A stretch of DNA of 64,000 nucleotides from Daldinia sp. FL1419. Taxonomy: Eukaryota > Ascomycota > Sordariomycetes > Xylariales > Hypoxylaceae. The stretch is from the NCBI GenBank assembly GCA_025201765.1, contig MU623344.1, positions 486,219 to 550,218 on the forward strand. Reading direction: 5' to 3'. Positions 23,662 to 35,929 of this stretch are shown piece after piece (position 1 is the stretch's first letter; each line of letters opens with the position of its first letter). Below the pieces are notes generated by a model. It had not been told where the DNA came from. It worked only from the letters and a program-made list of their open reading frames with translations, and searched no databases. A program made the position numbers and the translations under genes.

Positions 23662-24822
23662 ATATTTTTAAAATTTGTAATATTAATATTTTTAAGATTT
23701 TTAATTTAATTAATTTATTTAAAATTTTTAATATTTTGTTTTTTGTTTTGGTATATAATAATAAAAAAATAATTAAAAATTAATAATTTTATAAATTATA
23801 AATTTATAATAATATTATAATAATTTAATTATAAAATTATAAAACCTTAAAAATTCTTAATTTAAAATTTGAATTATATGATATATATATAAAAAAGCCT
23901 AGGTTTAAATATTAATTAGGTAAATAAATTTTTAAATTTTTAAATTTTTAAAACTATTTTATTATTTAAAACTATTTTATTAATTAAAATTATTATAAAT
24001 TAATAAAATTGTTATAAATTATAAAATTGTTTTTTGTTATCCTTTATCTTTTTTATATAAAATGGTTATGGAAAATATAATTGTTCTAACAATATCCCCC
24101 TTGCCACTATGGTAGGTAGGTATGTACTTGTTGGATTAGTAAGCCTAAAAATAGCGTGGAAAAATTCTCTCCCTTATAATAATTCCATAAAAAGCCTTAC
24201 TGTTCTATTTTAGAATTCTAATAAAAATAATAATAATTTGAATTTTATAATTATAATTTTTTTTTATATATTGTGTAATAATTAAAAATTTTAATTATAT
24301 TTTAATATAAGTATATGGTTAATATTAATTTAATTATGTTATATAAATATATATTTAATATAATTTTAATTATATTTAATTAAATAATGTTGTTTGAAAA
24401 TATTGTAGGAGAAAGTTAATTATTTATATTTAATGATTAAAAAGTATGGAATTAGGTTTTTATGGTTTTGGCTTATAATTTAGATGTGTAGGATTGATTG
24501 AATTTAGAAAATATTGATTTAGTAAGGAAATCTTTATTCTTTTTAACCTTTTAATTAATATAATTGAATATTAAAGATTATAAAGTTAATTTTGAAAATT
24601 TAAATAATTTATTGGTTTTTAGAAGAGGTAGATAAGGTAATGTAATAGATATGTTTAATAGTTTTATTATGGATGTTTGTTTTTATAATTGTTGGTAGGT
24701 ATGTATGTAAGATAAAAGTAAGATAATAATAAAGTAAATAATAATAGAGGTAAAATTGGTATATTATAATTATTTAAAGAAAAAAGTTATTTAAAAAAGA
24801 TAAGTAGGAAACTTATCCTTTA
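23662..24822. other. AT-rich DNA, right end of the TIR element and unclassified flank
   Basis: To 24112 this is the inner right arm of the TIR element. From 24115, GGTAGGTAGGTATGTAC looks like host-type sequence (same motif as in the genic part), then unassigned AT-rich DNA follows. Confidence 0.5.
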
Positions 24823-24993
24823 TGTTGGATGGATAAGGTACTATTGTATGTAATAGTAAAAGTGAGGGTATTTGTAAATTTAATTAAAAGTGATATATTT
24901 TAAAAAAGAATGTATTTTAGTCGGAGATTAAAATATATGGAGTTAAATATAAGATTAAAATGGGTTTGTACCATTATAGTTATATAATTAATA
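24823..24993. repeat. 171-bp LTR with TGTTG...CAACA ends (RIP-altered), probably Ty1/copia type
   Basis: It aligns without a gap to 59194-59364 (also 171 bp), with nearly all differences C/T or G/A. It starts TGTTGGATGG and ends TAATA where the partner has CAACA. TGTTG/CAACA termini are usual for Ty1/copia LTRs. The two are 34 kb apart, so each is likely a solo LTR. Confidence 0.65.
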
Positions 24994-26052
24994 TTTTTAC
25001 ATTAATAATTTTTTCTTTTTTTACGAGGTTATATGATATTAATAAGTGTTAATTAGGGTTACAATCTTAAATATTTAAACATATTAAAATTGACTTTTTT
25101 CTGTAATTTTCTTTTTATTTTTACCTATATTAAATTAATTAATAACCCTTTTATAAAATAATATAAATCTACATTTTAAAAGATGTTGGATTAATGTTCT
25201 AATGGAATAAACAATGCTATAACATCATAAATTAACAGTTATTAAAATTAATATTAATAATTTAGGGTATTTCAGAATTAAATATATTTTGCTAACAAAA
25301 GTGCTATTAAAAATATATGAAGATAATTAAAAAAAATTTATTAATAAATGAAAAAGTGAAGATTTGTAAATTAATAGTTTAAATTTTACTTAAAAATATA
25401 ATAATCAACTATTTTAAAATATATAATAGTGTATAATTTTATTTAATAATTTTTTTTTTTAAAAATTATATTTATTTATTTATTTAAATTGTTAAATTAA
25501 TTAAAGAAAGTAGTTGGTATTATTTATATTGTTTAGGTTTGTTTAATTTAATTTTGTAGTTTTAACGTAAAATAATTGATATTAATAAATGTTGTAAGGG
25601 TTTTATTAGTATTAAATTTTGTTATTGTATCGGCTGAATTATTTTATTTATAAATTTATCATATATTACTAATTTTTTGCCATTTATAAAACTATTGAAA
25701 TAATATAATATTAATTATTAATCGTTTTTTTTTCATTATTCTGAATTTAATAAAACATTTATAAAGTGAAAATAAATTAGTATATATGATTATAAATACT
25801 GCGAGGAACTAAAACTTATTAAATATAAATATTATTATTATTCTAATTGCAATAACTATATTTATATTATATATTATAATATAAATTTTATTTGTTAAAA
25901 TGTTTTAAGTAATTTATTTATATTTTGTAAAATTTTAATAAATTAAATTATTAATTATAATAAATAATTTATCCATTATAGTTTTATTGATGATAAAGAT
26001 TTTGTAATTAATTTGAAAATTAAAGTCCTTATTATTTATAAATGATTTATTA
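24994..26052. other. AT-rich DNA, nothing assigned
   Basis: C-poor on the + strand, no readable domain. It is probably remnant transposon sequence between the solo LTR and the LINE tail. Confidence 0.5.
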
Positions 26053-28799
26053 TTATTTATTTATTTATTTATTTATTACTACCCCGATTTACCTAGAATA
26101 TATTATAGGTATCTGGTCCATCTTTTGGTATTTGTTCTGGGTAGGAACTGTGTTCTGGAGAAAACCTACCCGCCGCCTATTTGAATAAATTATATTATTA
26201 TGGTTTTGGTTATACTTTATATTCTTATTAAAATTTATCCTTTAATAGAAATAATTAAACTTTAATATAGAAAAATACTTTATATGTTATAATGTCCAAG
26301 TTTTACGACGTGGTGTGGCGGTGGTTTGGGTGTGGGGCGATAATGAGGTTTAAGATGGTTTTATTATTTTTTTTAATAGATAATAAAGGTATTATTATAT
26401 TATAAAGAGGTTGTTCTGGGGGAGGGTTAGGGTATATATAATTTATATAAGGTATAAATATATATAAATGATTTTATATTTCTATGAAAAGCCATTATAT
26501 ATTCTTATTTTTACAATTTTTTTTTTAATATTATAATATTATATTTGTTTTTTAAAATGGTTTAAAATAATATTACTAATTTATAACCCTTTTTAACTAA
26601 TTTTAATCTTCCTTATATATTTTATTTATATTTTACAATATTACAATATAATACTACTATATTTATTACGTTTACAATCCAGTGCCATTTTAAAAAACCT
26701 ATTTTATTTTTATGTGTATATTATGTTAAATAAAAGAAAATTTATATATTTATAAGTGTTTTATTATTTTTTTAATATTATTTCATTATTAACCTTCTTT
26801 AAATATTTTAGTTCTTTTATTGGAAATTATTACAATATTTTGGACTTAATATATTATTTTAATATTATATTATATTGAAATTATAACCCTGGTATGGCTA
26901 CATATCATAAAGATGATTTACTTATTAAAAACGGGGAATTGCACAAAGAATGTGGCTATACCTTTCTGGCATAATTCTGGGAATTAATTGTTAAAATTTT
27001 ATTATAATTTTTTTAAGGTTTTTAAGCCTTTAAGAAATTTATTAGGAGATTGTTAATAATGTTTAATAATTATTTTTGTTATATTTGGTCCTTTATTTGT
27101 TAAATTTACGACTTTTATATATTCTAGCAGTTTTGGGAGGATTATTTATTTTAGTGTTACTAATGCCGTAATTATTTTGCGGTGTAATCCTATTCTATAT
27201 TTATTCTATTAATATTTATTAATTATAATATAGGATTTATAAGGGAATTAATTTTGAAAGGAGGTATATATGTGTTGTTTTATTCCTAGTAATTTATATT
27301 ATCCTTATATATTATTATTATAATAATCTTTTACTTAGAAAGTTTAATTGATATTAAATATTCTACTATTTTTTAATAATAGTCCATTACAGATCTTTAA
27401 CAATTTTTTGGTATATTTAGGTTTAAGCCTTAATAAGTATAACCTTTTATTTAAGAATATATTTATTTTTATATAAGATTTCCTAATATATATAATTAAA
27501 GAGAATAAAGAGGAGGATGAGGAGGTGGATGTGGAGGAGGACGATTTTGATGAGTATGGTTTGGAGTAGGTGCGGAACAATTTTGGGTAAATATGGTTTT
27601 TTTAAAGGATTCTATTAATATATTATTATTTATATTTTTTTATTTAATTATAGGTTTTTTTTGTTTAGTTTGAAATTTCTGAAAATGTTTATATTAAATA
27701 AGTTATAATATTATTTTATATATAAGTAATTAAATTTATTTAAAGAACTAACAGGTTACCAGCAGGGTTTTATTAGGGTTGAATAATGTTTTTTCATAGT
27801 TTGTATTAGTTAAGAAAGCTTTTGGGGTTAAATTCTATTTGAGACGGGCTTATGCTGGAGCATATTTAGGATATTTAAGAATTATATGTTATGTTATTTC
27901 CCTTTTATTATATTTATACTTAGGAGTGTTTATTTTAGGAACCTTTTTGTTAAACAAAAAAACTTTTAATCTTATTTTTTTGGTGCGTATTTATAGTAGT
28001 ATTAATATTTTATGTTTCTATAAATTAAAATATTAATTATTGATCTTTATGTTAGGGGGTGGTGATTAAGCTGTTGGCATAACGGTGTCTTTCTTATGTT
28101 ATTTTTATCTTTTTGTTTAATGGTTTAAGAGGGTTTTTTTGGGGTGTTAGTGTCCCTTCTATTCAACGTTTTAATTAACCTTAGCTTTTATAGTATGTAT
28201 ATTTAGTACTTAAGCAACAGCAGAGAGACCCCACCATCTTCTAGGTTTTTAAAATTCTATCTATTTTTGAATTTTCCACCTTATTTCTTGAATTTTAAAA
28301 TTAAAGCCTCCGTTGTTTATACGGAACTTAGCCATTGTTATTATTATATTTAGGTAAAGATGTATTGAGGGGTAGCCTAATTTTATTTTTAGTTATGATA
28401 TTTTTGTTGCCTTGTATACGCTACTGATTTCTTGTAGGTAGGCCGATTGAATGGTACCTAATTTCTTAATAATACTTTTTACCTTATGGTTTTGGTTTGG
28501 AGTGTGCCACGCCATTGTTCTATATGTTATTGCGTTTTATATTATTTTTATATAAATCTCTTTTGTTTGGGCTACATTGTAACTCCATATTAATACTGTT
28601 AATTTAGAAAGGGTGTACTACTATTTTTCTATCTTTGTTTTAATTATTTTTAGGTATTTGTTCTATTTAAGTTTTTTATTTAGTTATATTTTAAGGAACT
28701 TAACATTTTCTTTGGGTTTAATAATTATACCATTTAGTTTAATCTTTGTGGTTGATATTTGATAGGCTTTTATAAAATGTATGAATTCATTTTTCTATG

Positions 28800-29100
28800 C
28801 TGTAAAGGTTATGTTGTATTTCTGTGCCCAATCCAGGCACGTTCCGTACGCTCGTTCCAACCTAATACAATTTTTGGTTATAAAATGTCCTACTATTAGC
28901 ATATTCATATTGTCCACAAAGCCAACAACCAAGATACTTTCTTAATTTAACTCTTTATATAAAGTGATTATATAAATAATAAATAGGATAGGTAATAATA
29001 AGGAACTTTACAAGACACCTACAATAAAAAAACAGACCTTGCCTTTTTCACCATTAAAGATTAATTATATCTTTTATTTTTCTATAAAATTATTAATCTA
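28800..29100 (-). pseudogene. LINE reverse transcriptase core
   Basis: The minus-strand frame reads SSLLLPILFIIYIITLYKEL, then SILVVGFVDN-MNMLIVG (28923-28888), then LERAYGTCLDWAQKYNITF (about 28865-28805). This is the hallmark palm region of fungal LINE RTs. The usual second Asp of the F-x-D-D motif is Asn, and several Gln/Trp positions are stops. Confidence 0.85.
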
Positions 29101-30389
29101 ATTTATTACCCATATTGGATATCTTTTCTGATATAACATGTACATAAGCTTTTATAGTATGATATTATCAAAAATACTTAAAATATTGAGTTACAGGAAT
29201 AATGTCATAACACCAACGCACCATATAACATATATAGCCTTTATTATCATCCTAATGGCTATTTCTGTGGATCTAGTTGGTTTATTTCCCATTTAACCCT
29301 CTAAAAATAGCCAACATTATTCTGCCATTTTTGCAATACAGTTTACCATTATCTTTTTAATTATTTTACCTATAATCCTTAAGAGGGATATTGGCCTATA
29401 AATGCCCAAAAGGCTCTTTTCTTCTTTAGATTTTCCGAGCTTTAATAGCATTATTATTATAACTTTATAAAACACCTTTAAATAATACCTAAACATAAAA
29501 CTTTATATTACAATCATAATAAATACTTTAAATAATTATTTTCTACACACCTTAAGGAACCCCATTAATAACAAATTTTCGCCAATAACTTTCTATAATT
29601 TAACTATTCTTAAAATTACTTCTATCTTTTCCAATTTTATTCCTTTAAACATATTAAATTTATTTTTTTAGGGTCTTTTTAACCACATAACAGGATTAGG
29701 GATATTAAATAAATTAATTGCAAGGTTTAAGAAAAATCTCTCCTTTAACATCATATTTTTCTCTTCTTTACTTATAATCCACAATTTTTCATTAAATTAA
29801 TAATATAATACTAAAAGGTTTTTTTTTTTAATAAATTACCAACTACACAATTTAACCTATTTTTCTATCTTTTATAAAACTTTATTATCTTTTAAAATTT
29901 TTATTAAAACCAATTTCTAACTATTTCTTTTAATTTTATTTATAATTTTCTTCAATATTGCCTAAACCTCATTAAGGACTTCCCAATATTTTTGCATTCT
30001 CTAATTCATCCATTATTTACATATTTCCTTTACCTTTTTATAAAATATTTCAATTTTATTATTTTATTATAGCACTAATTGTACCATAGGCCAGGTATAA
30101 TGCAGGATTATAATCAAAACAATCTTTTTCAATTTTTTAATAAGATATTCCACATATTTATCAAATTCTTCAAGATTATTCATTTTTTCTAACATGTTTA
30201 TATTCCATACTTCAACTTTTACAAATCCCTTATCTAAATGTTTCCACACCTAACCTTCTAACCTAAACTAATTCCGAACTGGGTTCAGACACAATATAAT
30301 AATATTAAGGCATTAAATAATATAATCAAATCTTTCCCAATTAAAAAACCTCAATCTCAAACATTTAAATCTTTTATTTACCCACATCA

Positions 30390-30700
30390 AATCTAATATC
30401 AAATCCTTATAACCCTACACTTATTTAATTATTGTTCCTATTTCCATAACAAATTTAAGGTTCTATTAGATTACTAACTCAAGGACCTCAAAAGCATATT
30501 AGAACATTCTTTCCTCTTTATCCCACAAAGAATAATATACATTAAAATCTCCTATTACCACATTTATATTATAAAGATTTTTTAATATCAATTCTAATAA
30601 TAGCAAATACCTATAATCAAAATTTAATTTTATATATATTAATTATATAATAAAGGTATTGAACCTTATTTAAATCAATATTACAACTTAATTATGGCCT
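30390..30700 (-). pseudogene. LINE AP-endonuclease domain
   Basis: The frame NVVIGDFNVYYSLWD (GDFN encoded at 30552-30541) is the conserved GDFN-A-H-H-x-x-W block of LINE endonucleases, with the two His changed to Tyr (CAT to TAT). Downstream the typical Ile/Leu/Asp-rich DLILDL segment is readable between stops. Confidence 0.8.
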
Positions 30701-31029
30701 ATTTCTTTCTTCTAATCTTTTAAATTAATTCTTTTATACATATAAATTATAACTTAACCTATACCATACCACACCAGTTTGTAATTACTAGATTAAAGGT
30801 AATCCAATCTTTTATTACTAAAATAAAATTCTTAAATAATTATAATGTCCAATATTCTTTTATCTTCAAAAACTTAAAATATAATTTAATAACCTTTTTT
30901 TATATTCCAATATATTATAATAATTATATAATCTTATATATAATTCATATAATATTCCTAAAAGATCTACTATTTTCTTCAAAGTAATCCCAATTGGAAA
31001 CCATTGCTGCAATAGGATCTTCCTAACAG

Positions 31030-31480
31030 AAGAAATTTCAGATCAAAAAAATATTATTATTAAATCTTACTCTTAAATAAGCTTTTGTACGAAATCTACC
31101 TCTCATCCTTATCTCCAGCTCGGGAATGTCGTCTGCTGCGGTAGTTGCTTCGGAAAAACCTGAAACATTTTTGTTCCAGGAGTTCTGCGCTTTTTCCTTG
31201 TTGGAAATGCAGCCTCTCATTTTCTTTGGAATTATTAGTGTAAAGTCATTGTATGTGGCACTGTATATGTTAAGAATGTAGCCAATGTTATTCCATTCCT
31301 TAAATTGCCTTAACCTATATACATATACTTCCTTTATTATATTTTTTTATTTAATTACCTTTGGGCATTTTAAGTTTCATACCTCGTATACCCCACCATA
31401 GTTCTAACACTTCTTTAATACCTTACACATTAAATTACCCCCTTCGTAAGCAAGGCCTACATACTTACCATACCTAAACC
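31030..31480 (-). pseudogene. LINE ORF1 C-terminal region with zinc-knuckle remnants and a GC-richer island
   Basis: At about 31480-31370 the frame reads MCKVLKKC-stop-NYGGVYEV, an altered C-x2-C-x4-H-x4-C type knuckle with Cys/His changed to Tyr. At 31038-31220 a 60-codon frame of near-normal composition (MRGCISNKEKAQNSWNKNVS) lies in the element. It may be preserved LINE or an inserted unique fragment. Confidence 0.5.
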
Positions 31481-32219
31481 ATTTCTTATAATATTTTACA
31501 ATATATCCAAAATAGAAATATTTAAAACATTATATTATTTTTATATTTTTTATAAATGATTTATAAAGGTGAAATTTAATTTTCCATAATAACCCATTAA
31601 TGTAAAATTAATAAACCATATTTAATCCATTAATTTTTACAATTAAAACAATAAATTTAACTTCCAAATATTTCTTAAATATAAAGTTAATTCTAAAGAT
31701 TTTAACTTTATTCTTCTTTAAAAAGGTCCTTATCAAACCCTGTGGGTTGGTATAAACATCTTTTAAATTGGTTGTTCTCAAGCTTTTAACTATCACTGTA
31801 AAGACCTTACTTGCTCCAGTTATTTTTTGATTAAATGCTTTTTTAATTCAATCTTAATTCTTTTTATATTATTCAACTTTAAGTTAGAATATTATTATAA
31901 TATTACCATTATAGAGCTAGTGTACTACTATAGCCTTATCCTTACTAATTATATTATTAATAATTTATATAATTTTTTCAGGATTTTTCTTTAATATTTC
32001 CTATAATTCTGCCATTATCTTAATCATGATTTCATATTGGAAACAGGCCAGTACTACAATGGTAGGGGTCCAAAGCTTAATTGCACCTCCAACAACCGCA
32101 GTCTAAAACCATTCTTACAACTTTCTAATATTATTTATTAATTTTAATTCTTTATTTATTATTTTTTTAATTAATTCTTTTATTTTATTTAATTTAAAGA
32201 TATTACTTCATTATCACTT

Positions 32220-32537
32220 TTATTCCGTAGATATTGCAGTATTAATACACATCTTCCATACATTTACCATCTTTTCAATCTTTACCTTTATTTCCTTTAC
32301 CAAATCATCAATTTCAAATCTAACCATTTCTATTAATCTATTAATTAATATTATAATTATATCTATTTTATTAAATTTGGTTTCTATTTTTATTTTGTTC
32401 TTCCTTTTCTTTGCAGTGATGGTCTCCGGGGCGGGCTCATTTAGGCTGCAGACCTGACCATCCACCATCCATACATCACCCCTTTCATCTCTTCCCAACG
32501 GCATCGCCATCGTACACGCAATACAATGCCTCTCCAT
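32220..32537 (-). pseudogene. LINE ORF1 N-terminal fragment, 105 aa still open
   Basis: It starts MERHCIACTMAMPLGRDERG, and the first 40 residues have normal composition. The rest becomes Lys/Ile-rich as expected after G-to-A change. Its position at the 5' end of the LINE and its coiled-coil-like heptad pattern fit a LINE ORF1 protein. Confidence 0.6.
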
Positions 32538-32580
32538 CGCTTATTACAATATTAAATTTCTAATAAATCAAATTATATAG

Positions 32581-32605
32581 CTTTTTACAAAGGTTTTGTA
32601 AAAAG
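32581..32605. repeat. Hairpin, 11-bp stem, 3-nt loop
   Basis: CTTTTTACAAA, loop GGT, then TTTGTAAAAAG. It lies about 45 bp upstream of the LINE ORF1 start on the minus strand. Confidence 0.7.
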
Positions 32606-33075
32606 ACAATCAAAAAACCGAGAAATCCTAAAAATAAATATATTTCAAATGATTTATTAATAAATATAAAGATTTTTATTATAGTTAGATTTAATTTGAT
32701 ATATTAGAATCTTTATGGTAAGTTATTTAGTTGTTATTGAAGATATTTATTAAGTTTATTGATTTTGGTTTTTTTAGGTTTTTTATATTGAGTTGCTTTA
32801 TATATATTAAATGTTGTTTTAGGTTAATAAATAGAAACAATATAAGTATTATGGGTTTGTTATTGTATATATTGCTGAACGGTATTGTTTTTTCTATTTT
32901 AAATTAATGCAATCTTTTTGTTTTGTTTTTTTTAATATAAATAAATATTATTGTTACTAGTTTTTTTGGACTGGTCACTTCGCGACCAATTACCTTTTCA
33001 AAACTAATCAAACTCATTTTATAATTCTTAATTTAATATTTAATAATAAATATAATCCCTAAATTAAAAAAACCA
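32606..33075. other. AT-rich DNA, nothing assigned
   Basis: No readable domain. The short GC-richer patch GGACTGGTCACTTCGCGACC (about 32969-32988) includes the inverted GGTC...GACC pair around TTCGC. Confidence 0.4.
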
Positions 33076-35924
33076 TTAAACCAATATAAAACAATTAAAT
33101 AATATATATTACCCTATATAAACCCTATTAACCTTTTTAGAGTTAGATCTCCTAGGTTTCTACAGCTCTTTTGGATATAAATAAGCCTTCAAAAATTATA
33201 TTTTTTATTTGATCAACTTAAGCTCTTTAAATTCAATGGATTAATTTTTTTATAAATCTTTATATAATAATATACTTTTTTAATCCTTTTTTAAAAATAC
33301 TTTCTTTTAAAATACATTACTATTAATAAATAATTATTTATATTTATTTTTTTACCTAATCATTCTATTTTCTTTAAAATATTATTATCCTATATACTCT
33401 TTCTTATTTAACCTCTAATTATTATAAATTAATTAAAGTACAGGGCATATCCTATAAAAATTATTAGAGCTTTTGTTTACCATATATTTCATATATATAT
33501 TAAACCACAATAATGTAATTATATAATAAGAGTTACCCTAAAAAACCCTATTAACCCCCCCTTTTTAAAATTTACACACGTTCTTTTAACTATAAATAAA
33601 CCTTTAAAAATTACTTTTTTGTTTGATTAGTTTAAGTTTTATATAATTTTTTAGAAATTGTTTCCATAAAATTTTATATAAATAATATACATTCTTTCAA
33701 CCTATAACCTTATTATACGCGTTATTATTGTTGAATAGTTATTTATAGTAGTTTTTCTACCTAATCATTCTATTATATTCTTTAGGATATAGTTACTTTA
33801 TATTTTCTGGTTTATACAACCTCTAATTTATTATTAAGTAATTAAGCTCCTATTCAATTAAAATTTTTGTTTAATATAAATAAGCCCTCAGAAGTTGTTT
33901 TCTTATCTAATCAACTTAAGTTCTTAAGCACAAAATCTTCAATTTTTTTATAAAGTTTTGTACAATAAAAATATAAAATTAAGGCATGTCCTACAAGAAC
34001 TATTCAAACTCCTTAAAAATTATTTTTTTATCTAATCAGTTCAAATTCATTATGGTCCTTTAAGAGTTATTTTTATAAAACCTTCATATGATAATATACA
34101 ATTTCAATCCTTTTCTTAAATATAACCACCTTGTACGCGTTACTATTAACAAACAATTATTTTTATTAATTTTTTTATATAATTATTTTAATATTTTTTT
34201 TAGGATATAATCACTTTACATCCTGATTTTTATACAACCTCTAACCTATTATAGGGTAGTTAAAGTGTAGGGTATATTCTGTAAGAGTTATTAAAATTCT
34301 TGTTTAATATATAAGCCCTTAAGAATTAATTCTTGTCTGATTAGGTCAAGCTTTTTTATATTATTAGTTTTTCTGATAGATTCTTATAATAATAAACAAT
34401 CCTCTTATTAATTAAATATATCATATTAAATGCCAATTATGATTATTGGTAGTTACTTTTATTAACCTCTTATTTAATCACTTTAATGCTTTTTTTAGGA
34501 TATAATTACTTTGTATTTAGTTATTAAAGCTTTTATTTAATAGTAATTAAATCTTCTATTCAATATATAGGCCCTCAAAAATTGATTCTTATCTAATCAA
34601 ATTAATCTCTTTAACCACCACCTTTCATACAACTTCTTACAATAATTTATAATTTCTCTCTCTTATTAAATATATTATTTTAAATGTTACCTACTATTAC
34701 CATCAGTCACCTCTATTAACCTTTCCATTTAATCACTTTAATACCTTCTTTAAAATATAATCACCTTATATCTTTTATTTCATTTATACCTATTAATTTC
34801 CTGCAGGAGATATATAAACCCTTAAGAGTTGATTTTGGTTTGATTAAATCAAATTCTCTATCATAATAAACCAAGGTAGTATAATTATGTAACTAAAGCT
34901 ACTTTACAAAACCCTATTAGTTTCCATAAAGTAAACTCTTCTAAGGTCTCCACAAACTTCTTTAAACGTAAATAGGCATTTAAGAGTTAATTCATGCTTG
35001 ATTAGGTTAAGCTCTTCAACATTAATTTATTCAACTTTTCTTATAACTTCTTACAATAATTTATAACCATATCTCCAATTGAATATATCATCCATTCTAT
35101 CTCTTAAACACCAATAATTACTTTTATTAATTAGGTTATTATTTAATCACTTAAATACCTTCTTCAAAATATAATTGTTTTGTATTTAGATAGTTATTAA
35201 AGCTCCTATTCAATTAGCGCACCTGTTCAATTAGTGTTTTTGTTTAATTAAAGCTCCTATTTAATATATAAACCCTTAAAAACTTATTCTTGTTTAATTA
35301 AATGAAATTCTTTATTATAATAAACCAGAATAATTTAATTACATAACTAAAACTACCTCTTTATAATACCTTATTAACCTTTATAGGAAAATCCCTTCCA
35401 AGGTCTCCATAGGCTTTTTGAACATAAATAAACCCTCAAAAGAAGTTTTTCTTATCTGATCAGTTTAAGTTCATTATAGTTCTTTAAGAGTTACTTTTAT
35501 AGAGCTTCATATAAATATATATGCTTTTAATCTTCTTGTTGAATATAGCCTCTTAAACGTGCGTTACCATTGCAATTAGTTACCTTTATTAGCCTTTTAT
35601 TTAATCACTTTAATACCTACCATCATCAAGATATAATTTATTATGGGGTAGTTGAAGTGTAGGGTATATCCTCCAAAAGCTATTAAAACTCATATTCAAT
35701 ATATAAGCCTTTAGTTGATGATTCTTATTTGATTAGGTTAAGTTCTTTAAACATCACCTTTCATATATCTTCTTACAATAGTTTATAACTTCTCTCTCTT
35801 ATTGAATATATTATCTATTCTATCTCTTAAACACTAGCAATTATTTTTATTTATTAATAATTTATCTAATCACTTTAACACCTTCTTCAAGATATAATCA
35901 CCTTGCATTTAGATAACTATTAAA
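33076..35924 (+). repeat. Graveyard of tandem solo and partial LTRs, all in + orientation
   Basis: The landmark [T]ATAA(ATA)RGCCYTYARRA followed by TTTGATTAG-type sequence recurs at about 33175, 33590, 33883, 34312, 34570, 34815, 34972, 35272, 35432 and 35703. Two near-complete LTRs are 33076-33479 and 33501-33856 (the latter preceded by ATAT). Most others begin at ATATAAGCC right after the ...CTATTCAAT end of the previous unit and are only about 240-260 bp, so they lack the upstream U3-like part. No internal coding sequence lies between units. Confidence 0.65.
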
Positions 35925-35929
35925 ACTCC

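Larger units (their letters stand above)
15854..24112. mobile_element. TIR element with TA target duplication, filled by nested LTR elements
   Basis: The left end reads CCATAGCGGCAAGGGGGG then TATTGTTAAAAC (15854-15883). The right end, reverse-complemented (24083-24112), matches it at 27 of 30 positions; two differences are C/T or G/A in the RIP direction. Both ends abut a TA dinucleotide (15852-15853, 24113-24114), as expected for Tc1/mariner or Fot1/pogo elements. Just inside both ends is a shared CCTAGGCTTTT. Most of the interior is LTR retroelement sequence inserted later, so the original element was probably under 1-2 kb. No transposase reading is recognisable, so it may be a MITE-like non-autonomous copy. 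The left end coincides with the start of the AT-rich block. Confidence 0.75.
26053..32541 (-). mobile_element. LINE (non-LTR retrotransposon), near full length, RIP-degraded
   Basis: It is about 6.5 kb on the minus strand. The 3' end is a (TAAA)n tail (26053-26076 on the + strand as TTTA repeats). Moving 5'-ward: RT at about 28.8-29.1 kb with GVL, SSLLLPILFIIY and GFVDN; AP-endonuclease at about 30.4-30.7 kb with VVIGDFNVYYSLWD; Cys-rich knuckle remnants at about 31.4 kb; ORF1 N-terminus at 32537. This domain order fits a fungal LINE of the Tad1/I type (clade from memory). Two shorter 3' copies exist at 40309-41073 and 63453-63580. The central 31020-31260 stretch is unusually GC-rich for the block. 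Confidence 0.85.
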
